Origin: Casuarina equisetifolia
Lineage: Eukaryota > Streptophyta > Magnoliopsida > Fagales > Casuarinaceae
Length of the DNA: 64,000 nucleotides
Reading direction: 5' to 3'
Assembly (NCBI GenBank): GCA_028551475.1
Contig: CM052360.1
Coordinates: forward strand, 14,124,501-14,188,500
The notes under the pieces were generated by a model that did no database searches, was not told the DNA's origin, and saw nothing but the letters and a program-made list of their open reading frames with translations. Made by a program: the position numbers and the translations under genes. This document shows positions 37,172 through 48,913 of this stretch, piece by piece. The first letter of the stretch is position 1. Each line of letters begins with the position of its first letter.

Positions 37172-38299
37172 TTACTCCCTGTTCTTGACGGTGAATCTCC
37201 GGTGGCCAGATCTCAATGACTCCTCCAAGTCTCCCAGTCCAACATTGGAGGAGGAGAACACTAAATTCTGCATCCGACTCGCGTCGTTCACCACCGCAAC
37301 CCGTAGACTCTCCCACTTGCAGACACCGTCTGATATTTGGCACATAATCAACTCCCTAGGGTCGGAGGGGTTGTGCAAATAAGCCAAATCACCCGTCGAA
37401 GTCATAGCAATTGAAGGCACAAGAGGGCTATCACCCTTCAATTTTCTCACCAGCTCCTTTGGCATCTCGCCTATCTCTTTCAGTTCTGACAGGTCACCCT
37501 TCACTTCCCACAATTTTACTCCCTTGACGTTCTCAGCATCTCCGATCAGACCCACCAGAACCAAACGGTCGTTGACAAACGCGATCACGGAGGAGAAAAC
37601 GCTCTTACTGGGCCGCAGCTCGAAGGGTCCCTTCCAGCTCTTGGTGCGGGGATCGAATACGTGCGTCACGCCGGAACTTTTTTCCGTCATGTACATTTTG
37701 TGCTCGTCCGTGGCCACCGAAAGCCATGAGGAAGCCGCGGACTCCTTGAGGATCGCGGGCATCGGGTTGCACTTGTCCCATGTGCGGGTCCTCAGGTCGT
37801 AGGTCTCGACCGCGAGAGGGTCGTCCCCGAATTCGCATGTACCGCCTGCGACCACGACTTTGCGGCCCACCAGCGCAACGATTGGATCAGGACGCCACGC
37901 GAACGGGGCATCGGCCTGGTGCCACGTTAGATGGAGTGGGTCGACAGAGAAGGCGAGCTTGAACGGGGAGAGCATGTAAAGGAAGGTTGAGTGCGACGAT
38001 CGGAGGACCGAGACATAATTGATCGACGGCTGCTCAACCTGCATCCAGACCTTGGATCGGGGATCGTACGCGTGCGTGGTGGTGGTGTAAGGAGAGCGAG
38101 TACTCTGAGTATGGACCACGAGCCACGGCTTGATTGGGTTCAAGTGTCGGAGAGACGAGGAAACGGCGCGGTTCCAGGTGTGGGATACGTGACATGCAGG
38201 TGCCAGATCGACGAGATGTACGTGCGACAGTATGGTCTCCAAGATATCTCCATGGATTGGAGCTTCTTCTTCTTCCTTTACCTTGCTGTTTTTGGCCAT
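37172..38299 (-). CDS. KFB-CHS: F-box/kelch-repeat protein, KFB-CHS-like (copy 2)
   Basis: Intronless, 375 residues, starting MAKNSKVKEEEEAPIHGDIL. The F-box (ILETILSHVHLVDLAPACHV) and kelch blades (VVVAGGTCEFGDDPLAVETY, THVFDPRTKSWKGPFELRP) align along the full length with copy 1. The MAKNS start agrees with my memory of Arabidopsis AT1G23390, so this copy may be the more conserved one. As an SCF adaptor it would select a substrate, probably chalcone synthase, for ubiquitination. Both copies are open from start to stop, so a functional tandem pair is likely. A TATA box lies about 97 bp upstream. Confidence 0.92.
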   Translation of the reverse strand: MAKNSKVKEEEEAPIHGDILETILSHVHLVDLAPACHVSHTWNRAVSSSLRHLNPIKPWLVVHTQSTRSPYTTTTHAYDPRSKVWMQVEQPSINYVSVLRSSHSTFLYMLSPFKLAFSVDPLHLTWHQADAPFAWRPDPIVALVGRKVVVAGGTCEFGDDPLAVETYDLRTRTWDKCNPMPAILKESAASSWLSVATDEHKMYMTEKSSGVTHVFDPRTKSWKGPFELRPSKSVFSSVIAFVNDRLVLVGLIGDAENVKGVKLWEVKGDLSELKEIGEMPKELVRKLKGDSPLVPSIAMTSTGDLAYLHNPSDPRELIMCQISDGVCKWESLRVAVVNDASRMQNLVFSSSNVGLGDLEESLRSGHRRFTVKNRE

Positions 38300-38395
38300 C
38301 GCAGAGAAGCTTGTGGAGCAGTTGATTTCCTCAGAAGAAACTGAAGCTTGGGAGGTAACCGAGTTGGTGAGAGGTGGGGGAGTCGTGGGTGCTCC

Positions 38396-38402
38396 TTATA
38401 TA
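38396..38402 (-). promoter_or_regulatory. Probable TATA box, F-box/kelch copy 2
   Basis: TATATAA in GACTATATAAGGAGC on the minus strand, about 97 bp upstream of the ATG at 38299. A strong match to the plant consensus. Confidence 0.65.
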
Positions 38403-41400
38403 GTCCTGAATGAGGTCCTATTCAATTTGGCGTCATTGTAATGTAGAGGTTTGGACCGTGGGTTTGAGGAAATGGGGAGTCCAGAGGTGGATTGACCAAG
38501 TAATATAATGTTTTCAACTCTTTGCCTTCATTTTAAGTAGCTTAAATACTGGGAATTAATTAATTTCAGAAGCTGCTCGGGTGATTTTTTGGCAGTGTGT
38601 GATTCGATGTTGTCTATCACCAATGATATTAGAGATCAGAAGCGATTTTGTATAGTGGGGATTTAAACATCATAATGCTATTTGTAATTATCCCCGTGTT
38701 GTTCCTAAAATCTCACGGAGTTAATAGTATGTGCATTTTTATCGATTGATGTCCCTGCTCTCATAATGGTATGTGCATGTTTATGTCGAGCATGTGGAAA
38801 AAGGAAAAGGCACATATGCATGTATGCTCTGTTTTCTTCTAAAAAAGCAAGATGACAGTTTTTTTTTTTTTTTTTTGATCACCAAGAGGAAACGGATTCT
38901 AGTTATGTGTTTAAAATAGAGGTATCTGTGGCCAGCCATCTCGGACTGCCGGCTGGTCGTGGCAGGATGAAGGAATCTGCGGGTACACTCTTTCTGGGTT
39001 GCTTTGGTCAGAGCTGTGGACAAAATTGACTTGAGACTCGAGTTTTAATTCTTTATTCTTCGACCAACTCCCCTTTGCAAAACATGCAGCAGCAAATTTA
39101 GAGAGACTGCAAAAACGATGGGTGGGTTTGTCAAGTTGTGTATTTTCAAAAGCTGGCATGCACCAAGAGTTTGGAAATCGGAAACTTCTTAGTCTTATGA
39201 AGCTCAACAACCCAGTTTCCTATTTGAATGAACGCAAATCCAAAGCAGAAAGAAAACCTCAAACAACGGCGACGCCTTGTCATCCTGCTTTATCACGTTT
39301 CTCAATGAAATGCCTAAAGCTCTTTAATCGTGGCCCACACTCGCTTCAATCTTATCCAGTCTGCCAAAGCTTATCCAACAAAACGACCAACCAACCTCTG
39401 ATCTGTTACGACGAAAATTGAACAGCAATTGGGCCCTCTCTGCGGGCCATGGGTCGCGTCAACCGTGGGCGAGGGACTTTTCGTACATTTACCTATCTCA
39501 TTCTAACCTTATCTAAAATCGTATATTCCTATGTACTTAAAATTAACTCTAATTCTTTCTGATAAGAAACTTCTTGATGAATTTAACTAGATAAAAGTAG
39601 TCCCATCTCTGGTTAATAAAGGACCTCATTGTACAATATATTAAATATGCAAATCGCTTATCGTTGTAAAAGTAAATTGATATAAATTTAACAAACAGAT
39701 CTTCACACTTCAACACTTTTTTTTAATGAATAAAAAAAAAATTTGTCAAATTTAAGTTCTTTTTAACTACAAGCTACACTAGTTTTAATTGAAATTGAAA
39801 ATACTAAACATTTTTTAATACATATATTTATTAGACTTCAATTTATATTTATTTAAAAAGTATGAACATATTATAATACTTTTTTTTATGACTTAAATTA
39901 AAAAAAAAAAAGAAAAAAAAGTCCATCTTAAAACATATTCAAATTAATCAAATATACAACCATTGTATGATTCTTATCGAAATACTTAAATATCCAAAAC
40001 TTAAAAAGATAATGTCCAGAGGAAAGGATTATTTCGTAGATAAGGGGGGGAGCCGGGGGGTTGGTGGGAAAGGGATTGAATCTTTAATCGGAACCGTCTG
40101 AGTCGGTGTGTTGCCTGTCCAATCGCTAACCCTTTTCTTTAATCGTCTTTGAAAAAATAAACAAAGGTTAAGTGCGTTTGGTGAGCAAATCGGCCACTGC
40201 CAGCTCTGAAAGGCCAGCCCTGTGGGGTCCCTCGTTAAAATACTAGGGGGGACAAACACCTACCCTACCAATGCCCAACTCCTGGATTTTTTTATATTTT
40301 TTTTCCTCGTCATTTTCAGAGCAAATAGTGACTGGCAACTGAATTTGCTGTCGGGACGGTTTACCAACCAATGAGCATATGGTCTTCTCGTGTTAAAGTA
40401 TAAAGAGGGCAAAATAAGGAAGGATGAGAGAGAAAAAGAGAAAAAAAATATATATATATATATATATATTTATTTATTTAAATTTTGATATATTAATTTT
40501 TTTTAAATAAAAATATTACTAGTATCTAATAACACTCTATCCACTACTTACAAAAATCCAAGAACTGGCAAATGGGATCTAAATCATGACCGGTGGAGGT
40601 GGTTTGATCGATTGAAGTTCGAAGTGTGGTTGGTTATTTTGTAGAAATCAGTCATTCAATATTTGTTGGATCATATGAGTCAATACTTGTCAGTTAGAGC
40701 AGCAAATGTTCGAAGTCTTGGATCAAACCTTTTAAGTTGGGGGATTTTATTTCAATTCTTACACAACTGGGAGGAAAGTATGGAAAAGTAGAGCTGGTTT
40801 TCTGCACCTTAAGTTTCCTAATCTTGAAAACAGGAGCAAGTTTTTGTTTCGAAAATATTCTCTCTTAGCAAATTATTACTATGGTTTTCCTTAGTTCAAT
40901 CCATTGATGATGAGTCTTACATGGAGAGACTATGAAGAAAAAATGGAACTTATATGTTTGAGAGGTGGACCACTTTATAGATTGATTTTTGTGTTAGGAT
41001 CTCAACACAATCAACCATAGAAGAGAACAACATTGTGTGGTGTGGGAATGACTTCAAAATATCCCTTGGTTTGTGATGCTAACGAGCGGATATAAAGATC
41101 TTGTGGAGGACCAGTTTTCATGAATTGATGTGTTTGTCTAACATCTTTATCCGTCAGTGTAAACTTTGATGATGCAACCCTACTGCATGGACAGCTTGTG
41201 TTTTGGAGAATAAATATCAGGTTGACAACACGAACAATTCCTTGTGTTTTGGAGAATAAATAGTTTGATATTGTCTTTGCAAAAAATGTATCTTAGTGTT
41301 TACAAGTTCATGTGCCAAAGCAGAATTTGAGTGTATACTCATAATATTTTTACTAAGTGATATTGTGTCCGACCGAAAATTCTATATTTTAGTGTATGAA

Positions 41401-43274
41401 ATATATGCAAATTTATTTGACATATATTTAAGGAAGGAAATGGGGATTTAGTGTAAAATAAAAAAAATTATATTTTTGTAGTCTTCTGCACAAAATGAAA
41501 TAATTTTTGGGTGAGAAAAATTAGAAGAAAGGGAGCTCTTTATGAACTAAACATACGGCTGGTACCATTCACGCTGTTTCTGTTTACATGTGCTTTTTTT
41601 TTTTTTTTTACTGCCCTAAACATAAGACCTGTATATAAAGAGAAAATGTGGTAAAACCGTGCCCTTATCTATGAGAGACTAGTTGCCTTCATGCCTAAAC
41701 AAAATGACAGCCGAAAACTGAAATATTTGGGAAAACGATGCACTGGATGAAGACTATGCTAGGTGCCAAAGCACCTGAGGAAAAGGTAACATTTTGGTAA
41801 AATTTATCTCTACTTTTGTACACAGGACAAAATGTACGTTTTGGATGAGTGCTGTATGATGTACGTGCCGTTTTGTAGACGGAAAAGATCAAAAACGCGA
41901 GCTCGATGGTGAGAAGCCAAAATTTGCCTCCTTCATTTTCGGGTTCAGCAATGCTAGGGGTTTGAAGGACTGGTGGATTTTCGGCTGATTTGTGTTTTTC
42001 TCAGCTAAAACGGCTACATTTTTATGATCCAAATGGGTCTGTGTCATCTATCTTATTAATATATTCAAGTTTGTAGCAAGTTATTTTGTTCGGACTCCTA
42101 CAAAAAAAAAAAAAAAAACTATTTTACTGTGTCTTCAAAGAGCTAAAGATTTCTCTCGGCTTAAAGGGTGTTTTCTTCTACTATGCATGTTTATGTATTA
42201 TTATCATAGTTAGGGGCTTTGATTGAGAGATATTGAGACATTTTTGCACAAATCCAGCCATTCACTCCAGTTGGGGCTTTCTTGTATTATGAGTTATAGT
42301 GTTGTATGGTATATTTGAGCTATATTTTGTTGTATTTTGACTGAGGAAAAGTGAAACCCTAATTTGTGTAGATTAGGTTTGGGCCAAGGGTGGTTGTTTG
42401 ATAAATTGAAATATTTTGTCCATTTCAGTGAGTTTTTAATGTACATTGAGTGTGGGTTATTTTGTTTCTTTTTTAAGTGAAAATTATAAAGAGATTGTGA
42501 AATCCTAAAGTGTTTTAGGGAATGAGGGTACATAATTGATTGGTTAAGAGAAAAGTAAATATAGGAATTAAATTATGTTTAAATTGAAGTTGTGTTAACT
42601 TTTCTTGAACCCCAATGTCTTTTATTTTTTGCGTAGACATATTTTTATATATTCAGTGGTTTATTTGGTTAAATATGTTATCAAGTAATTGAATCACAAT
42701 TGATACTACACAAAAATTAAAGTCAATTCAACCTACTCTTCTTGGGTTGCCCTAGGTTTATAATTGATATTACAGTAAGGTGCTCTATTAGAAGGTCTAA
42801 CAATTTAGAGTAATTTTGGTGGCAAAAAAACTAAGGTGCTGTCTTGAGATACAATAATCCACCAAATTTTTATGGTATAAATTATAGGCGTGGGAAACAT
42901 ATGATGAGAATTTTTATCATATGTCAAGAAGTTGAGGTTTAAACCATAATTACAAAGGGGATTCCGATCCATAAGGATGATGGGGTAGAGCGGACAAGGC
43001 TGAAGTTAAAATCATAAGCTTAAGCATGAAATATCATGCTAAAGAAAAAGTGTGATTTGTTTGGGGAAAAAACATTATTCTAAGAAATAATAAAAGGAAG
43101 CATGAAACAATTTAGGAAATACTAAAGTAAAAAAAATTAAAAATTAAGAAAAAACTGGAAGAGTCAAATGATAATGAAATGTTAGAAATAAATTTATCAA
43201 CTCGATAAGGTGCATATAATAAAGTTGAGTTAGGATATAAATCAAATGAAACTAACAAATCTTTTAATAATTCT
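38403..43274. other. AT-rich intergenic DNA
   Basis: About 4.9 kb without a supported gene. Includes poly-T at 38860-38876, a TA array at 40449-40469, and many A/T homopolymers. A short hairpin (ACATATGAT with ATCATATGT) lies near 42898-42925. Confidence 0.6.
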
Positions 43275-43601
43275 TTGAAATTAACAAATCTCACGAGATT
43301 CATTTGGACTGCATATAGAGATCATGTATATAATATATGTCCTATTAGGTTAAGAAACTCTATAAAAGATATCACTAATCCTAAAGGATCTAAAGAAACT
43401 TGGATACCAAATTTTCCTTTACAAAAATTCGGTTCTTCATGTTGTGATGGAGGTCCACAGCAAGAGACCCACATAAAAATGTGGTATTTACATAATGGAT
43501 GCTTAAGACATACGATCGGCAACAAAAAACTCCACAATAACAATAATTTCAAGCCCAGTGGTAGAGTTTCTTTTGGAGATAACTCAAAAGGGAGCTATTG
43601 A
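43275..43601 (+). mobile_element. Ty1/copia retrotransposon remnant (gag end to protease)
   Basis: The plus-strand open frame contains IKMWYLHNGCLRHTIGNKKL, then PSGRVSFGDNSKGSY. This matches the copia protease region, where WYLDSGCSRHMTGD and VTFGDNSKG are typical. The catalytic Asp-Ser-Gly reads His-Asn-Gly, so the protease is dead. A short upstream PKGSKETWIPN fits the end of gag. No reverse transcriptase, integrase or flanking LTRs are seen, so this is a fragment. Confidence 0.75.
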
Positions 43602-43635
43602 GGGTCATAATGATAGGTGGGAACAGCATATATTT

Positions 43636-43744
43636 TTATCCTTAATTGGGTACACAAAATGAGAAACTCAATAACTAATTTAAAATTATTGAGTAGGAAA
43701 CTATCAATCATATTTTATCCATAATTGGGTACACAAAATGAGAA
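43636..43744. repeat. Pair of 30-bp direct repeats
   Basis: A 30-bp unit (core AATTGGGTACACAAAATGAG) at 43636-43665 recurs at 43715-43744 with one mismatch. It lies just downstream of the copia remnant. Confidence 0.85.
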
Positions 43745-45460
43745 TCAACCCTGCTTTTTCTCGCTGTTCAGTTTGCTTCGAGTTGTTTTTTCCATACTTT
43801 AAAAAAAAAAAAAGTTTTGTCACCATAAAAAAAGGGGAGAAAATGTTAACATACAAATATATCTCCAAGAAACGTGAGAATTCAATTACATGTCATCATG
43901 GAGAAAGAATTCTCATCCATATGAATTTATATTCTTCTTGTTGCATGTGACTGAAGAAAAAAAAAATGAATACTGCTGTAGCGAGTACTGCAGTTGCCTT
44001 ATTAAATCCCTAGCATGTTTAGTGAACTATTGCGCCAAAATTGAGGCAAACGTCTTAATAAGTGAAGCGCAAACGTCCTAAAAGCAGCTACATCAGCGAT
44101 AACTTCTAATTCGGGGGAAGGAACATGATCTTTCGACAATTTCTGTCTTCAGGATTTTCCTGTGTTAGCTCTTCTTTGCCTTTTAAGCCTCAGTTCTTCT
44201 CCTAAAATGGGGAAAAACTGGTGTTGCCTGAGGAAGCATCTATTGGAGTTGCTTCAGGCTTTATTCAAAATGTAACATCTTTGCTTTCGTGGCTGTAAAA
44301 GGCTAAAGCATGGTTGTGATGAAAGACGTTGAGCACTATGAAGTTGAAACTAACTTAAAAAACTTGTGAACAAGTAATACTTCTCTGTTGTGTTGTTGAG
44401 AGATTGATTAGCACTTTGAGGCTCAAGTTTCTTTGTAAATCAGGAAAGGGGGAAATTTGTACGGTTTCATCGAAGCCCCTAACTCGAGTTCCTGAATGTA
44501 GATCGTCAAATCAAGGTGCTTTAAAGGTTTACCACTTGTTAAACACACTATTTGTACCAAATTACCTAAAAATTAAGGTCATTCAATAATCTTTTATCTT
44601 AATTGTATTACGATTGAGTTACTATTGTGTGATACTTACACTTATCTGCATAATTTGTGGTATATCAACTCCATTGTAAAACTCATTTGAAAAAGTTTAT
44701 ATATCAAGATGCTTGTTCGGTAAGGGCATATTCTATCATATTGATCAAGTTGCTTTGTTTGCTCGGATAAATGAAAATATATCTCATATTTATCATAACA
44801 ATTTAATCAAAATCTTCAATTAGAAGTTTCGCCCCGAAATTTATCTAGGCGAAAAGACCTAAAAAAGGAAGGTACCAAAATTTCTTGAACTGTAATAAAA
44901 AATAAAAAGAAAATTCTAACATTGACACTGGCAATTCCCTTGGGCTAACTTTCTCCATCGGAATGGTAATTACTGATAACCGCGCATTTAAGCCTCTGGT
45001 GTTCTTGTCTTCCAGAGAAGGAAATGGGGTGAAATAGAAAGCCAGCTGCCATATCCTTCCGAAGGTAAGTATGACCTTAGCAACAGACCTTTCTCCCACT
45101 TACTGAGATTTCGCAGAACAGTGGCCCTTTGGGTCCTTAAAGGCCCTTGCCTATGCAACTAAACAGTGGTGCTTGTCGTAATGAAATTAAGTAGAACTAC
45201 TGAGACGGTGTCATCTCAACATATAAATGACTCAAAGGAGTTAAACTGTATCAATATCAATTGGAAGCTGTTTATTAAGGTAAACTAAGTACCATCAGCA
45301 CTACATCTAAATCTTGGACACCATTATTTTTGGCCCGTAAAACACATAGAATCACATTCAGCTGGTACATCGATAATGGAACTCAAAGACTTAATAAACA
45401 CCTGAAACTTGCCACAAGAATGAAAATACAGTACAACGTAAACAAATCTTCAAGAAGCGA
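43745..45460. other. Intergenic DNA 3' of ACLA
   Basis: AT-rich. A 61-codon open frame at 44404-44589 on the plus strand is somewhat protein-like but has no start context or known motif. The last few hundred bases probably include the ACLA 3' UTR. Confidence 0.55.
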
Positions 45461-48400
45461 CTACGCGGCTGCGGTGATGCACTCAATTGCCTGTTTGCAT
45501 ATTCCGGTCATTGTTGCTTCAGGCCCGTAAACCTACAAGAGAAAACAGAAACAGGAACGTTAGGGACACTAGTAGAAGGCTACCATCCATGTTTAGGTTG
45601 GCAGTGTCTGGTTTCTCATATCAAGACAAGGTTCTGGAGGGTTCGGTTATATTAATACCTCGATTGGGATGCCAATTTCGTCTCCCAGTGCCCTCATTTT
45701 TGCAAGGCCAGTCTGGTAGTTTGGACCTCCCCTTCTCACATAAATGTGCATCTGTGCTGCTTTAAGTTTTGACTCCTGATTTATGAACAATCAGTAATCA
45801 ATTATTCTTGCTACAAGTAAAGGAACAGAGTGAAATTAAGCAAAGGTTCTTTCGGTTAAGCTCACCTTCTCCCTCAGGGCACGGATTATACCATTGAATG
45901 TAGCAGCGACATCAGTAAAGTTAGCTATGCCTCCTCCAACTACAAGGGCCCTCCTCCGGCCATCAGGATTAGCAGTTGCACACTGTAGAACAATAATTAG
46001 TATTTGAAGAGCCGAGAAGGAAGTAAATGCGATATGTGAAGACATTCATCCGAAACAGAGACACAACACAAAACTAAAATGAGAGTCGATCGGATGGCAT
46101 TACATCAATTACAACTCTGGCATACTGTAACACTTCATCTTCTTTGGGAGCTCCACTATATTCTGCATAGTTTCCGAGTTCAGAAGCATAGCCAAGATCT
46201 CCCACCTGATTAACAATATGATCAGCACACAAGACAAATTTATACTGAGGGGAACAGAATGTTAAAGATAACAAGAAGAATTCCAATACTGATTAACAGA
46301 TTTCCAGTTCTAGAGAATGAGAACCACACCGTATCTGCATAGATGACGCTAGCACCTCCTCCAGCTACCATAGTCCAAATTCTTCCCTTTGGGTTTAAAA
46401 CTGTGAACTTCAAAGATGCACTGGTCTGCAAACAGGAAAAGTAAATAGTTAATCAAGAATTTAATGATAGTCTCATAAAAGGAGATAGCAACATGATTCC
46501 CTGATATGGCACCAGTAATAAAAATATACAATTGAGAAAGAAACTCAAGTATCAGAATTTTAATTTTACCCTGACACATGCAGGAGCCAAAGATGACTTG
46601 CAACGACTTAACTTTAGTGGTCATTATGTTTTTGAACATTGGTATAGAATCTTACAGACACTATTTGCACCAAAAGTTTTAGAAGTGGCTGACTTAATGT
46701 GCAGTCCCTTTTGAGCTATGCAAACATTTTCAAAAATAATCGGCACAAGGCTGTTTGTAGGTGGTTCTTCACAATAATTTCGAAAGAGAAAATGATGATG
46801 CACAAAATTCCCTTCAAACTGAATGGAATCAAAATGCTGTCACTACATGAGACAAAACGCACAACTCAGTTTTTGCAATATATGGCGATCCCAAGAATGG
46901 AGAAGAAACAGAAGGCAAAGGATGTCTGCTTGTGAGAAATAAGAAAAACATCCGAATTTCCCCAGGACAAGATGATTAGTGAATGTAATGAGATCTCGGC
47001 TACAGGCTGGAGGTAGCAATAGTACCTTTTCATCAAGTCCGTGAATAAAGCTCTCTGTAGGACTCATAACTCTTCCAAAAGGCATGGGAAATTCAATATC
47101 GCCCCACCTGCAAAATCAAGTCATGTATGATGACACTAAAGATGGCAATCCAAGCACTAAAAGTATCAACCTTCGAAAAGTATACCATACACAATAAAGT
47201 AACGTGTGAATGCTAGAAATCAACAAAGACAAACCACACATACTTCTTAAAGTTTTTGAAAGTAGCAGTGTCGTCCAACTCGCCTCTCATATCCAAAGGA
47301 TAAGGCTTTCCATCGATCAATGTGAATGGATTCATCTCCAAGAAAGTGAAGTCCAGGTCTGGTACATAAAAAGTTAAAACAACACCGGTTTTAATTAGTT
47401 GAACAATATTATATTGTATTTCTGACCTGAAATATCTAAAGTATCTTATTGTACCTTGAAATAGTGTAAAAACGGTTTTGATAAACTCTTCAATCTCCAC
47501 TTTGATCTGGACGATAGTAAAGTTTATGTCAGTGATTTCAACTCTGAACTAATTCAGGTATGAGAAAAGATTAAGAAAGAAATTCAACAGAAAGTTGAGG
47601 CTATAATTAAGAACGTAAGGAAATTAGCCCAAGATCATCAAACCAAAGCATAGATTACCTCCAAAGGAAGGGTTGCAACCAGTGGAGCACTTAATTCCGA
47701 GGTCAGAGACACTCCGGTTGGGACAAATATAGTCTTGACCTTGTCCCAGTTCTCCTCGATTTCAATCCCTCCACATTCTGAAAAGCTTATGCTGTTCCCA
47801 AGTCTGTCAGAGACGATATTAATGTAAAACTCTTCATTGTGTGGGATGAAAGGTTCTACGATGAATGTTGTGATAGGTCCTCTACATCCACCCATCTCTA
47901 CCTGTAGACCAAACAGAGACAAAATCATGTCAGACATTACAAATTCCTTTAAGGAACAAACACCCCTTGCAGGTCCTCTGCAGGCAGGCGCTCGATTCAG
48001 TAACGCAGGTTGCCCCCCACAAGCAACTCTTTTCCTTCAATTTTATTCCTAGAAGTTCTTGTGTCCAGCTAGATGTCGTCTAAATAGACCCGGAATCATA
48101 ATCGCCCTTGTATACTTATGCAGTGCAGTAGCCACAACAACTAAGACTCTCTCAACATCTTATATCAAGATCTCGCTTCCGAATGCATAGAACTCCAGAA
48201 TAAATGTAAGAATGTTAAGGGAGAAAAATAGAGCACCTCTTTGCCCAGGCGCTCCTTGACAAAAGTGGCGACTTGAGTCAAATCCAGATTCAAGGCAACC
48301 AAACCGCTCTTCCCGCGCTTTCCAAACAACATGTCTGGTTTCACAACCAGTTTTGTCGACAAAAGCCAAGGTTCCTTCACCACCAGCTCATTGAAATCAG

Positions 48401-48650
48401 TGGATTCAGTCACCTGATGCATGAACGCCAAAAGAAACAATCGCATCATTTAATTTAAACTTTCAATCCTGAAAGCATGCACACAGCCCGTGGAAGGCGA
48501 GTTAATCATGCGGGACATTGATGGAACGCAAAAATTGAACCGCAAACTCACTTGTGCCGACTTGATTGGGAGTTCTCTGCCACAGAGCCTCTTGAAGTGC
48601 TCCTTCAACAATCTCTTGGAGTCGTACTCTCTGATCTTCTTGCGTGCCAT
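45461..48650 (-). CDS. ACLA: ATP-citrate lyase subunit A (ACLA)
   Basis: Eleven exons: 48552-48650, 48237-48413, 47659-47901, 47455-47506, 47244-47358, 47026-47107, 46330-46425, 46104-46205, 45866-45982, 45659-45775 and 45461-45532. They total 1272 nt and 423 residues, the usual plant length, with all phases consistent. It starts [20 protein letters not shown] and ends CITAAA. Recognisable blocks are [19 protein letters not shown] (ATP-grasp), [58 protein letters not shown] and [16 protein letters not shown]. With subunit B it forms the cytosolic heteromeric enzyme that turns citrate, CoA and ATP into acetyl-CoA and oxaloacetate, feeding waxes, sterols, flavonoids and histone acetylation. The neighbours TBL2 and NIK3 suggest orthology to Arabidopsis ACLA-2. 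Confidence 0.98.
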
Positions 48651-48905
48651 TTCTCAACCTGTTTCTGTGTTTTTCCACGAAATATCAGACGCGAATATGC
48701 AATGTTAGATCTGGATCAACAACGGGCGCAGATCTAAGAAAACACTACTCAATTTCCGCAAAAACGAAAAGAAGTTAAAACATAGAGAGGAGAAGCCAAA
48801 CAGCTCCAAATACCGTGGAAAGAGATGCAGAGAAGGCTCTTCTACGACCTGTCCTCGTGATTGTAGCTACCCAAAGACTGAAATCTTTGCGTCCCCTGCC
48901 CGGTC

Positions 48906-48913
48906 TATTTATA
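48906..48913 (-). promoter_or_regulatory. Probable TATA box of ACLA
   Basis: TATAAATA in CTATAAATAG on the minus strand, about 256 bp upstream of the ATG. The leader may hold a small intron: an acceptor-like AACAG directly precedes the last 12 bases before the ATG. Confidence 0.6.

Noticed and set aside
37524..38344. Several plus-strand open frames of 60-117 codons
   Set aside because: Antisense shadows of F-box/kelch copy 2.
44404..44589. 61-codon plus-strand open frame with protein-like composition
   Set aside because: No start or splice context and no motif I can name.
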